Shown piece after piece: positions 1 to 9,430 of a stretch of 64,000 nucleotides of DNA. This DNA is from Aspidiotus rigidus (Eukaryota > Arthropoda > Insecta > Hemiptera > Diaspididae), in assembly GCA_035079385.1 (NCBI GenBank), contig JAVHKY010000025.1:14544501-14608500 (forward strand), read 5' to 3'. The notes beneath the pieces are model-generated. The model searched no databases. It worked only from the letters and a program-made list of their open reading frames with translations, and was not told where the DNA came from. The position numbers and the translations under genes are program-made. How positions within the stretch are numbered: the stretch's first letter is position 1; every line of letters begins with the position of its first letter.

Positions 1-227
1 TATCTGAAGTTTGTACTCTTTTCCCTACTCTGCAACCAAAAAAACGAATAAGAGTTAGAGAATAAATGTCGATGAGCCAGTTAGGAAAATGTACTCGTAA
101 TTTCCCTGTACTCCTTTCTTTTTCCTTCACAACTAAAATCCCACGAAATAGAATTTGAAACGTTTGACGTAAGTGGATGGTATTCTATAGTTTCATGTCG
201 CTTCCCCTCCTCCCTTCAGGTGATGTA

Positions 228-900
228 TTTTTTAGCGGGGAACCCGCTATCCCTTTTGTTGGGGGGTACTACGAGCGATCCGAGGTTGATGACGTCACGG
301 AGAGGGAGGGGGAGGGGAGTTAGAAAAATTTCGTCTCTTGAGCGATATATGATAGGGGAGGGACTTGAAATAATTTCGACCTCTCAGATATGAAAGATGG
401 CGGACTAAGAAAATTTTCGTCCGCGAGCGATCTGAGGTTGATGACGTCGCCGAGGGGGAAGTTGGAAAAATGTCGACTCTTGAGCGATATATAATAGGAG
501 AGGGGACTTGAAATAATTTCGACCTCTCAGATATGATAGAGGGCGGACTAAGAAAATTATCATCCGCGAGCGATCCTAGGTTGATGACGTCACGGAGGGT
601 GGGTGGAAGTTAGAAAAATTTCGACTCTTGAGCGATATATGATAGGAGAGGGACTTGAAATAATTTCGACCCCTCAGATATGATAGATGGCGGACCAAGA
701 AAATTTTCGTCCGCGATCGCGACCGGTTCAAGGTTGATGACGTCACGGGACAGAAAAATTTCGACTCTTAAGCTATTTATGATAGGAGGAGGACTTGGGA
801 AAATTTCCACTTTTGAGCTATACATGATAGGAGAGGGACTTACAATAAATTCGACAGGAGGGGGACTTGCAAAAATATAATTTTTTGGATTAGCCAAATG
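228..900. repeat. Tandem repeat of about 145-150 bp, 3.5 copies
   Basis: The phrase gagcgatc-nnaggttgatgacgtc recurs near 272, 424, 568 and 712, giving a period of about 145-150 bp. Each unit carries a TGACGTC-type core, a purine-rich GGGAGGGG stretch and two copies of a motif resembling gatatatgataggagaggg, which is the reverse complement of the 45-bp satellite at 12.7 and 13.8 kb. The block begins with the hairpin AGCGGG-GAA-CCCGCT at 234-248. Open frames here come from the repeat and are not genes. Confidence 0.8.
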
Positions 901-1012
901 AGTAAAGAACATGTTTCATGGTAGCAAACTAGTTCGTCTTTGTCATACTTGCTTTGCATCTTTGGGGGGCTGACTCGCTCCGCTTGTTCGCCCCCCTCTG
1001 GGTCTAGTATAA

Positions 1013-1260
1013 GTGTACTCTAGAATATTTCATTCCGTCCTGTGTGCCGCCGATCTATATATACAAAATACTCCGTCCTATATGTCCATTCTCACGTCAT
1101 TAGATACTATCCAAACTACCTCCCTCAGAATGGTCTCAGGTGTTTTCCGTACAAGTTCCAAACACAGTCTTTGCGTAGAAGCCGCCGAGCCTCCTCTCTC
1201 TTTCCGCGACTCATAATCACCTCCTATTTCCTAACTCTCCCATCTTCCAACCTTCGACTA
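1013..1260 (+). mobile_element. LINE (I/Jockey-type) reverse transcriptase C-terminal relic
   Basis: The + strand frame from 1013 reads FHSVLCAADLYIQNTP, then LDTIQTTSLRMVSGVFRTSS and VEAAEPPLSFRDS. This matches the region after the RT domain in I/Jockey-type LINEs (pattern LD-x2-Q-x3-LR-x3-GAFRTSP-x3-L-x-VEA-x2-PPL). The frame stops at 1216 and similarity fades near 1260. An overlapping 145-codon frame (1042-1479) is a shadow. This is a dead fragment. Confidence 0.6.
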
Positions 1261-1415
1261 AGATTAACCTCCCTTCAACTTGCAGTAACAAGACATCTAG
1301 CTCTGATTCAACCTCTCTCTCAAGAAACCCTTCATCACAAACCCTTTACAACCAATATATTATCTAACCTTCCCTCCTTGACCTTACCTCATCTTGATAT
1401 ATGTCTAAACCTCAC

Positions 1416-2060
1416 TCAAATCCCCTCAATTTCTTTCCTCTTCTCTTCGTTGGTCTTGAGGATAGCGATTTCTCGATAGCAGTATTTCTGGATTGCCGCT
1501 AACTTGTGCCTGGGGTGGTAGTAGGAGTCATCTTGGATGATGGTGTTTGTGTGCGTCGGCTTCCTGTAGATATTGTATTCTATCCTGTTGCTCTCCAGTG
1601 TGAGTGTCAGGTCCGAATAGTCGATGGTCTCATTGCCTTTTTCTACTGTGAATTTGGTACTCTCATTCATCGCATTCATGTCCAAAAGGAATAGATCCAC
1701 CTTCTTATTAGTACCTGACACACAATTAGGATGTCATCTATGTATCTGGTCCAGTTTTTGATCGAGTTTTTGAACTTGCTGATCTTCAATACCTTGTTTT
1801 CCTGGTGACAGCGGTGATCCCATCACAAGTCCCTTTTTGTTATTAAGGCAGCAGTAGTTCTGGCTCAAAATCTCTTCCACTGATGTTGGTATTCTTCGGC
1901 CTATCGGGGTTCCCATAGTATCTGTTGTTTTTGAGCAGGGTGAAAAGTTCCTCTCATGTTTGTCACATCAAAGTATCTAGCTTGTCCTCACTCTTGATTT
2001 CCAACTTGTCCAGTTGCTCAATCAGCTCATCATTGTTTCTGATGCTACGCCTGGGTGCAA
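1416..2060 (-). mobile_element. Penelope-like element relic (RT and linker)
   Basis: On the minus strand, fragments read ...KKGLVMGSPLSPGKQ (about 1800-1840) and then IYRKPTHTNTIIQDDSYYHP-x-HKLAAI (about 1500-1570). MGSPLSP and YRKPTHT-x(n)-S-x-HP-x2-HK are signatures of Penelope-like RT and its C-terminal part. The part upstream (2050 to about 1960) reads like an RT N-terminal region (RRSIRNNDELIEQLDKL) but is broken by stops and frameshifts. The RT active-site region is not continuous. A sister fragment covering linker to GIY-YIG lies at 8870-9430. Confidence 0.65.
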
Positions 2061-2420
2061 ACTGGTAGTTTTTAGCGGGGAATCCCGCTATCCCTTTTGT
2101 TAGACAGTACTTGCAGGAAACTTTCGGTCTGAGGTTGATGACGTCACGGAGACGAAGGGGACTTGAAAAAATTTCGACCCCTAAGCTATGTATGATGGGA
2201 GGGGGATGTGGAGACTCCCGAGCTATATATGACAGGTAGGAGAGGGACTTGGAAAAATTTTGACTCTCGAGCTTTATATGATAAGATTTTCTATTATGTT
2301 CTACTTTTTGAAAGACCTTCCGCAGTGGAATACGGGTCTTGCGGGTTCCCCGTTCGCCGTTGCAAAACTTGCAACGGCATCCTAATTGTTTCTTTCTCTC
2401 TCTCTCTCTAAATTAATTAC
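2061..2420. repeat. Mobile-element debris with hairpin modules
   Basis: This holds the hairpin AGCGGG-GAAT-CCCGCT (2074-2089), then ggttgatgacgtcacggag, then 45-bp satellite monomers in reverse orientation (2160-2280). A double hairpin follows: CGGG-TTC-CCCG at 2342-2352 next to GCCGTTGCAA-AAC-TTGCAACGGC at 2356-2378. A short CT microsatellite sits at 2393-2409. No coding potential is seen. Confidence 0.65.
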
Positions 2421-3381
2421 GAGTCTTACCAGTCAGAGTGGGCAGGTGGGGACCGGAGCGAATACAGGATAAACAATTTGTAAATAATGCGAATAAACTC
2501 AATAAAAATTCGAAATACTTCCCGAAAAATATGGTAGCTTGTATGTAAGATGAATTTTTTCTTTGGGTAAGCTAACTTTGAATGAAAAAATTGTGATAGA
2601 AAATTAGCTAGCAAATTCGAGTAGGTATACCGGGCCTTTGACCCAATATACCTACCAACCCCTCTTTATCCAGAAATTAGTACCATATAGGCCTATTATG
2701 AAAAACGAATAATTTTTCAACTAGTTTTTTAGAGCTCACAAACGTTCAGAAAAAAATCAAAGTGATTATTTACTCGTATTTTAGGCCTTTTTTAGGAAAA
2801 TCCCCTTTACGTTAGGTACCCAAAAAAATTCATCATCCAAGGTAGAGACACAGTAAAATTTATCACCCCAGAATTTTATAGATTTTTTCAAGTATTTTAA
2901 TACGTGATGGATGCGATTCTCGCTCGGTCCAGAAATTGATATCATTTTCACAAAAAAGTACACTTCAAAAATCTACACGGTTTTCACCCCACTCTTTTAC
3001 GAGTATATATATTTCTCCCAAAAATTAATATCGCCAAAAATTCAACATAACCGATGGCCTGTGCCAGGTATTTTGTTGAGTCACGAGTATAGTCCTTTAT
3101 CTAGTATTTTTCACATTGAAGCAATCTCTTCTCGATCGTATGCTTGATTAAAAGGAGATAAAAAGTATCGTATGTTCCACCAAAGTTCGACGAAATGCTG
3201 ATAGGGGGAGTATATCTTCATTAGCCGCTATCGTTTTCAAGAAAGCCTGCGCTGCAATTTTTACAAAACTTCGCAATAGCTCAGCTTGTTAACGTAAGGT
3301 AGAAAATAATTCGAACGTCGAATTATCGAACTTTGTACGGTACCACTTGTTCGTTAATTTTGGTTGGCTCATTCGTCCAAT
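2421..3381. other. Unassigned AT-rich upstream region
   Basis: No gene, RNA or repeat is recognised. The small open frames here show no family resemblance. It lies directly upstream of the AAA-ATPase-like gene and probably contains its promoter; no convincing TATA/Inr pair stands out. Confidence 0.4.
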
Positions 3382-5268
3382 ATGATTGTTGGGTTAGCTA
3401 GATGTTTAATTTCTTTGGAATTTTTGAGTCGGATCCCGACAAGCTCATCAAACCCGTCAACAGAATCATGGAGACCGATTTCCACTGGCCGTCTAAGAGA
3501 AATTCCCGGTGAAGGTATGTCCTGGCGCACCCAACGGGAAAGTAATGCTTTGTATGCGGATAAGAGCGTTTATCTGGAATATTTACTAGAAATCGTACCA
3601 CGCAATGTTTTCTTCTACATAACTCGTCCCCGCAGATTCGGAAAGACGTCATTCCTGACAATGGCTCACGAATTTTTCGACGGTAACGAAACTCTGTTCA
3701 AAGGTCTGCACATTTACGATCGAGGCAATGCTGATTTCTTCAAAAAACCTTATGGCGGTATGCCGGAAGAACTGAAAGATAAAAAATGGATTCAGTGTCC
3801 CGTAATTTACCTTGACTTTCGTAAAATCGATAACTTCAATACCATGGCTGACTTCGAGCGTCACTACACTCAAATGCTACAAGATATCGCGAAATTCTAC
3901 GGACTGGAGTATAGCTTGGAACGTGTGTCTGCTATGAGCGTAAGCCATTTAATCTTCGAGCTTGAATTTAAATTCAAGTTAAGAGTCGTCGTACTAGTTG
4001 ACGAGTACGATTCGCCCTTTCAAGACGCTCTTGAGAACTTGAAAGACCGGGAATTAGCTAAGGAAATCAGACGTTTCCTCGATAAACTATTTGGGGCTAT
4101 TAAAACCAATGTTGAACAACTCCGCCTAGTTTTAGTTTTGGGTATTTCGAGACTGGGGTTGACTAGTTTACAGAGTGGTCCAAACAATTATGTTGACCTA
4201 ACGTACAGGGAGGAATTCGCAGGTGCCTTCGGTTTCACCAGCGAGGAAATCGTAGACTTCCATCCAGAAATCGCCAATCTATTCAACCTTAGCAGCATGG
4301 AAGGCATCGATGGATTTCTTGGTGAGCTGAAGAAAGAATACGACGGATATAATTTCACATTTCAATACAAAAATGGAAAAAAGAAAAACGTCTTAAATCC
4401 GATTTCCACCATGAAATGCCTCGAGAAGAAAGAATTTGGGTGTTATTGGACTGAAACAAGTTGTGTGAACGAGGTCATTCGAAGACTGTATTTCTCGAAA
4501 GAGCCATTGGAATCATTTGAACGTCGGAAATGTTTGCGAAAATATATTGAAAAAAGTCGAAACCCTGCAATGGAAGCCATACCACTTGAAATACTTATGC
4601 TCGTATATGGTTATCTTACTGTACAGAGTTATAATGAAAAAACCAAGGAAGTCGTATTGAATTTTCCAAACAATGAGATAAAAACTGCCTTGCGAGACAA
4701 AATCGACGATTACGAATTCAGTAATGATGAATTCCTTTCGGAAGAGCATGGGTGGCTCTTCGAACTCAGGTGGCATATGGAAACCGGACGCCTTGAAGGA
4801 ACAATGAACACTCTACGGAATTTGTTTGATACTACTTTTTCTGAAAAACTTCGAAAAGCATTAAATGAGTATAGTACCGTGTCACGGCTAGTCGATAAGT
4901 TGAGGTTGGCTGGAATATCATGTCGTGAATCAGTGACATTTTTGAAAAAAGTCTCAAAAGATGAAGCAGGTGATGTGGATGTATTTACTGTACGTTTAAG
5001 AAAAAATTTCATAATGTCGATAAAATATGGCGAATCGTCTACGAAGGCGATGGAACAACTTGTTGGTTACTTGAAAAATCACACAACGCTGTTTCTAAAC
5101 GCAATTGACCGCCCAAAGGAGGCCTGGTTTGTGGGAGTAAATTTTGACTCAAGAACAGGAGGGTCATTACACGAGTGGATTGGAATCCCATACAAGAACG
5201 GCGTTCTAAGTTACGATCAGTGCAAGGCGTCAATAGAAGAACTTTGTGAACATTTCAATAAGAATTAA
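3382..5268 (+). CDS. AAA-ATPase-like / PD-(D/E)XK nuclease-fold protein, bacterial type
   Basis: This is a single uninterrupted exon of 628 codons from ATG 3382; the frame is open a little further upstream. The layout matches the bacterial AAA-ATPase-like plus C-terminal PD-(D/E)XK family. The N-terminal signature SNALYADKSVYLEYLLEIV is followed by Walker A-type TRPRRFGKTSFL (residues about 81-92), Walker B VVVLVDEYDSP (about 202-212) and an arginine-rich middle domain. Near residues 530-590 lies a nuclease-fold region: GDVDVF, then FIMSIKYG, then VGVNFDSRTGG. In intact relatives the last strand is usually E-x-K; here it reads S-I-K, so the nuclease may be inactive. The family is typical of bacteria, including intracellular symbionts, and has been reported as transferred genes in mealybugs (recalled, not checked). 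Function in the host is unknown. A decayed tandem copy follows. Family call is good; activity is inference. Confidence 0.85.
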   Translation: MIVGLARCLISLEFLSRIPTSSSNPSTESWRPISTGRLREIPGEGMSWRTQRESNALYADKSVYLEYLLEIVPRNVFFYITRPRRFGKTSFLTMAHEFFDGNETLFKGLHIYDRGNADFFKKPYGGMPEELKDKKWIQCPVIYLDFRKIDNFNTMADFERHYTQMLQDIAKFYGLEYSLERVSAMSVSHLIFELEFKFKLRVVVLVDEYDSPFQDALENLKDRELAKEIRRFLDKLFGAIKTNVEQLRLVLVLGISRLGLTSLQSGPNNYVDLTYREEFAGAFGFTSEEIVDFHPEIANLFNLSSMEGIDGFLGELKKEYDGYNFTFQYKNGKKKNVLNPISTMKCLEKKEFGCYWTETSCVNEVIRRLYFSKEPLESFERRKCLRKYIEKSRNPAMEAIPLEILMLVYGYLTVQSYNEKTKEVVLNFPNNEIKTALRDKIDDYEFSNDEFLSEEHGWLFELRWHMETGRLEGTMNTLRNLFDTTFSEKLRKALNEYSTVSRLVDKLRLAGISCRESVTFLKKVSKDEAGDVDVFTVRLRKNFIMSIKYGESSTKAMEQLVGYLKNHTTLFLNAIDRPKEAWFVGVNFDSRTGGSLHEWIGIPYKNGVLSYDQCKASIEELCEHFNKN

Positions 5269-5372
5269 GCTACGCAGTAATACGTTTATGTTAGCAGTAC
5301 GTTTATGTTCAAACTTAATTGAAATAATTCCGTTTCATATCTTGAGTCGTACGTGTTCATTTATAGCCTTTC

Positions 5373-6427
5373 GGAAGAGCATGGATGGCTCTTCGAACTC
5401 AGGTGGCGTATGAAAGCGGGCACCTTGAAGGAACGATGAACACCTTGAAGAATATGTTTGATACTCGTTTTTCTAAAACTCTTCAACAAGGGATGAATGA
5501 GTACAGCAACTGTGGTTGAGGGAAAAGTTGAAGATGGTTGGGATACCTTATCGGGAATTACTGGAATTTAAAGAATGAAAATTCCGAAGATGATGCAGGT
5601 GATATAGATATATTGACTGTACATCTGAAAAAAAATTTTATCATGTCGATAAAATATGGCATATCTGGAGCCGTCACGATGAAAGTACTAATCGATTACT
5701 TTCAAAATCGATTAGTACTTTCATCGCAATGGTTCCCGCTTTGCCATATTTTGCATTGCTACAGGCAATTAACAGTAACACGCGAATTAAGGCCTGGTTA
5801 GTCGGAATAAATTTTGATTCGAGAACTGGGGGGACGTTGCATGAGTGGATTGGAATACCCCTCAAGACAGCGTGGTCAACCTGGGAGGCTAAAAATGTGC
5901 TATATTTCAACATTCCAAATGTGCTACCGCGCCACACTGCCGTGCTATGCCAGAATGACGTGTTTTGTAAAATAACAGTCAAGAGAAATGGGTTTTTTGT
6001 ATAAATACAAAAGGTTCCTTTCTCTAGATTGCTATCTTGGTATATAGAAATAAGAAACGGAGCTCTGATGTATAACAACGATCAAGAGAATTGGGTTCTT
6101 TGTGCAGAGACGAAAGACTCTTTTTTCCGAATTGCTACCTTGGTATTCTTATAAAGTTGAAGAAATGTAAAATCTGTAGTCAGCCAGTCAGCGTAAGAAA
6201 TACACAAAATATGAAATGTGTCGTCAAATAGGCCACTAGTGCCACTAATTTTCAAATTTTCAATGAGCCACAAAAAGTGCCAGCAGGATTGAAGAGTGCC
6301 AATTCTGGCAGAAAGGTGCCACGGTTGGGAACACTACTGCCTCAAGGCTCTGTGTTTCGATCAGTGCAAGGCATCATTACCAAAGTTATGTGAAAAATTT
6401 AAAAGTGAGAACGCGGACCAATCATAG
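5373..6427 (+). pseudogene. Decayed tandem copy of the AAA-ATPase-like gene (3' part)
   Basis: 5373-5470 resembles 4736-4870 of the intact gene (EEHG-W-LFELRW...). 5590-5700 resembles 4960-5080 (DAGDIDILTVHLKKNF, then IMSIKYG). 5770-5870 repeats the end (AWLVGINFDSRTGGTLHEW). The last residues (FDQCKAS-LPKLCEKF) reappear only at 6350-6427, after about 470 bp of unrelated sequence. The 3' flank is also duplicated: 5322-5373 is close to 6588-6640. Frameshifts, stops, an inverted internal segment at 5650-5760 and the insertion make it non-functional. It also has Ser instead of Glu in the S-I-K motif, so that change predates the duplication. Confidence 0.8.
5677..5726. repeat. Perfect inverted repeat inside the pseudogene
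   Basis: The arms cgatgaaagtactaatcgat (5677-5696) and atcgattagtactttcatcg (5707-5726) are perfect reverse complements around a 10-nt spacer. Weaker symmetry extends outward: aaaatatggca on the left and tgccatatttt on the right. The same coding segment is therefore present once in each orientation. Confidence 0.85.
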
Positions 6428-6749
6428 ATGATACCTTATAATATCGCGTCGTCAACATCTTGTATCACCAATTTTTCGTGTAAATAAAACCTGTCATTGT
6501 TTTCGAGGGTACAACTGTTCATTTTTTCATCCATCGAGTACCTAGGCTAGCAGACATTTCCTAACATTGAGACATTGAACTTAGTTGAAATCACCCTGTT
6601 TCATATCTCGTGTCGTTCGTGTTCATTTATAGGCTACTGTATTGTTTGTAAATTTCTACAAACTGCAAGTAATTCTTCAACGATACAAATTTGGTAAAAT
6701 CTCTGTAGTATAATCAGCTCGAGAATCTCAGTCAATTTCATAAAACACG

Positions 6750-6751
<2 letters not shown>

Positions 6752-6804
<53 letters not shown>
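6752..6804. repeat. (GA)n microsatellite, about 26 units
   Basis: An uninterrupted GA dinucleotide run of about 53 nt. Confidence 0.98.
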
Positions 6805-6806
<2 letters not shown>

Positions 6807-8865
6807 TATAGGTCTACCCACCATGCTCATCGTCTTATCGCAGACAGACAGTCAATGAAATTCTATCCACATACTGTAGCTCTGACTTTTATTCAATATC
6901 CTATCTTATACTCTGTTCACGTTAAGAAAGGATAGAAGTACGTACCTCGAGAACGGAACGCTGATAAACAGAGTATGTAGTGCAGTGGCAAACTGTGAAT
7001 TTTTTAGTGATAGAAGCATGAATGTTGGTATATACTGAGCATTCATACCGCAAAACAAAATTTTTAAGATGAGCCCCTCGAAATCACGTGAGAAACGTGC
7101 GTTAAGGCAGTAGGCCTATATGCAGACCCGTGTAAATGACCTTATTACGTAATGAATTCCATCGGAAGGAATCCCCGCGTGCACCTGTATTTCTGATACC
7201 CACCTGTCAGCCGTAGACAGTAAGCCGATAGTTTTTCCTGTATTTAATAGCATAAGTACGTGGTACCGTCGACTGGAATGACTGGACCCTTGCTGTCTAT
7301 TTTTAGTGATTCAAGTTCTTGATATTCAATTGGACAAAATAGCCTCCCAGTGAAGAAATAACTCTGAAAAATTACCTAATTAGCGTTAGATATCAAAATA
7401 TGTATTCGACTTGGGATGGAATACGGTGCATATATTCGTATCAGAATATTATAGCCCGCTTCAAGCTGTACAATTTCAATCTTCGTAGGTATACCTAAAG
7501 GCTGCGCGTGTATGATCCGATACTAAGCCGAGAGTTAATCAATGAGAGGAAAACGAAAGTCGTTCATCCTAGTGACAACATTCGCGCGACTTGACCCATC
7601 GATCTCAGCGTGCTCCGACACGGACAGTTCGTACACCTCATTATAATCGTAATCCGATGAACGAAGAATGAAAAATGCGTTTTTGAATGCGTACCTATTT
7701 GTCATCCCATACTCTAGTTATAATCATTTTTAAGAGTACTAGTTGCAAGGTCAACGGAAGACCATGAGAATTCATTTCGTATATCCTGATGAAAGCTCTC
7801 TTCGTGATTTACGATCAATTACAAATATCCCCGTCGTTTGAGGACTCCATCATATGTACTGAGCGATAATTGACTCGATCTTTTATTTCATAGAGTGCTT
7901 TTAGCCTGTTACGGCTTGCCTTGAGTAAGTTCTTTTTTGCCTAGACTGCAGTGTCGGACGGAACTGATTATCTCGAAAAGTAAACTCTGTAAAAGTTCAA
8001 ATGCAATTCAAAGTTTTTTAACGGGGAATACACTATGTATTTCGTTTGAAAAGGGCGTATCCTCAGAAAATGGCCTCGTTCGATTTCAATGACATCATCA
8101 TCCGAAGTTAATAGTCCGTTCGCCGAAAAATCATAAAAATGACAGTAACGTCTCAACCTGGAATAGATGTTTCGGTACCAGAAAAGTCACTCCGCGAGTA
8201 CCAAAACGTCGGGGGCATCCTCCGAAATCGTCTGAGTGCGACTTTGATGAGGTCATCGACCTATGTTAGGTTACGTTATATTTATGTAGAAGACGTCCGC
8301 ATCCAACTTTGATGACGTCATCAACTTACGGAGTCATCATCCTGAATTAGGTCAAGTTAGATTATAGAAATTTTCCTAGGTTAGAATGTAATATTTGCCA
8401 AGAATATTTTTGTAGGCTCAGCATGTGTTTCCAAGAAAGGAAACAAAAGATGATGAAGTACAATGTGTCCTTATGAAGTGTGATAGATATATTGTGGAAT
8501 TTCAAAAACGTACCTAATTTTGTACCAGCTGTTTTTCAAACGGCAGCGGAGCTTGCAAAGTTTACAATGGTCTCTACATTTGAATGTGATGAAATGTAAG
8601 TAGAGCACTAGAAATTAAATAGATTTCGAATGTACAGTTCTACTTTATTAATCAGCTTACAAGAATACTTCCGGGTTCTACGCCATCATCTCTACTGAAG
8701 AACAAAGTCTCTAACGTTGGTTTTTGTAGTATAACACTGTGCTCTTGTGTTACGGTTAGTTCACTCTTAAACCTATCAACTGTGTTTCTATAGGCTACCA
8801 GGAATGCTTTTACCTTATTAGTCATTTCTGTTCCTTTTCTCTCGTTCAGTCACCTTCAGCCAAAG
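6805..8865. other. Unassigned intergenic sequence
   Basis: I see no coding region, RNA gene or defined repeat. Around 8190-8350 there are loosely repeated phrases of the type ctttgatgacgtcatcaac and cctaggttag, weakly related to the TGACGTCA-rich repeats elsewhere. Confidence 0.4.
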
Positions 8866-8869
8866 AATA

Positions 8870-9430
8870 ATTTGCAGTCAAACATGATTACATTGTTCAA
8901 GAGTCTGTCTATTCTCACTTTTGCCTTTGCAATCTTCATCTGTTCCCACTCCCCAGTGTTTCCTTCTCTTCATTCGGATTTCTACATCATTATGCAGTTT
9001 TTAACTGCAGTGTTAGCGAAACAGTGACTTCCCATCATTTTTTACCCTTGATATTTCGTACTCATTTTCCCTAATGTTTCTCCCAGTCTCACCAATGTAG
9101 ACCTCGAGCTTTTATATACTCCACTCGAATTTCCCTCGTCCTTTTCTTCTGTCGGGTCATTGCTGATATCATAACCCCTGACCGCTTTCATCACCTTGTT
9201 TGAGGACTTTCCTATGTATTGGTACTGACCCGGAGTGCATTCCCACTGTACTGTCATGGGTTCCTACTCCCTTAACAACGTTTCTGAAGTAGCCGTTGAC
9301 TATTGCGATCTACTTTACTATCTCGAATTCTTTCCTCCTCTCTTCATTGTTCTTCAGGGCAGAAATTGCTTGTTCTGAATCGCCGCGGGGTACGACTTGT
9401 TTGAAATAATCGAACTTGCTGCCTTTCAAT
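8870..9430 (-). mobile_element. Penelope-like element relic with GIY-YIG endonuclease remnant
   Basis: On the minus strand, 9400-9310 reads PAAIQ...ALKNNEERRKEFE, the counterpart of AAIQ...ILKTNEEKRKE in the relic at 1416-1721. After it come GNSSGVYK and, in a shifted frame, EVYIGETGRNIRE (about 9105-9065), the G-(I/V)-Y ... Y-I-G-x-T-x-R core of the GIY-YIG nuclease in Penelope-like elements. Several frameshifts and stops break it. It and the 1416-2060 fragment represent successive parts of one element type. Confidence 0.65.

Noticed and set aside
1042..1479. 145-codon + frame
   Set aside because: The neighbouring frame, not this one, resembles LINE RT; the Ser/Leu-rich translation has no family resemblance.
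5269..5372. Separate gene between the two AAA-ATPase-like copies
   Set aside because: Only 104 bp of flank that is itself duplicated after the second copy.
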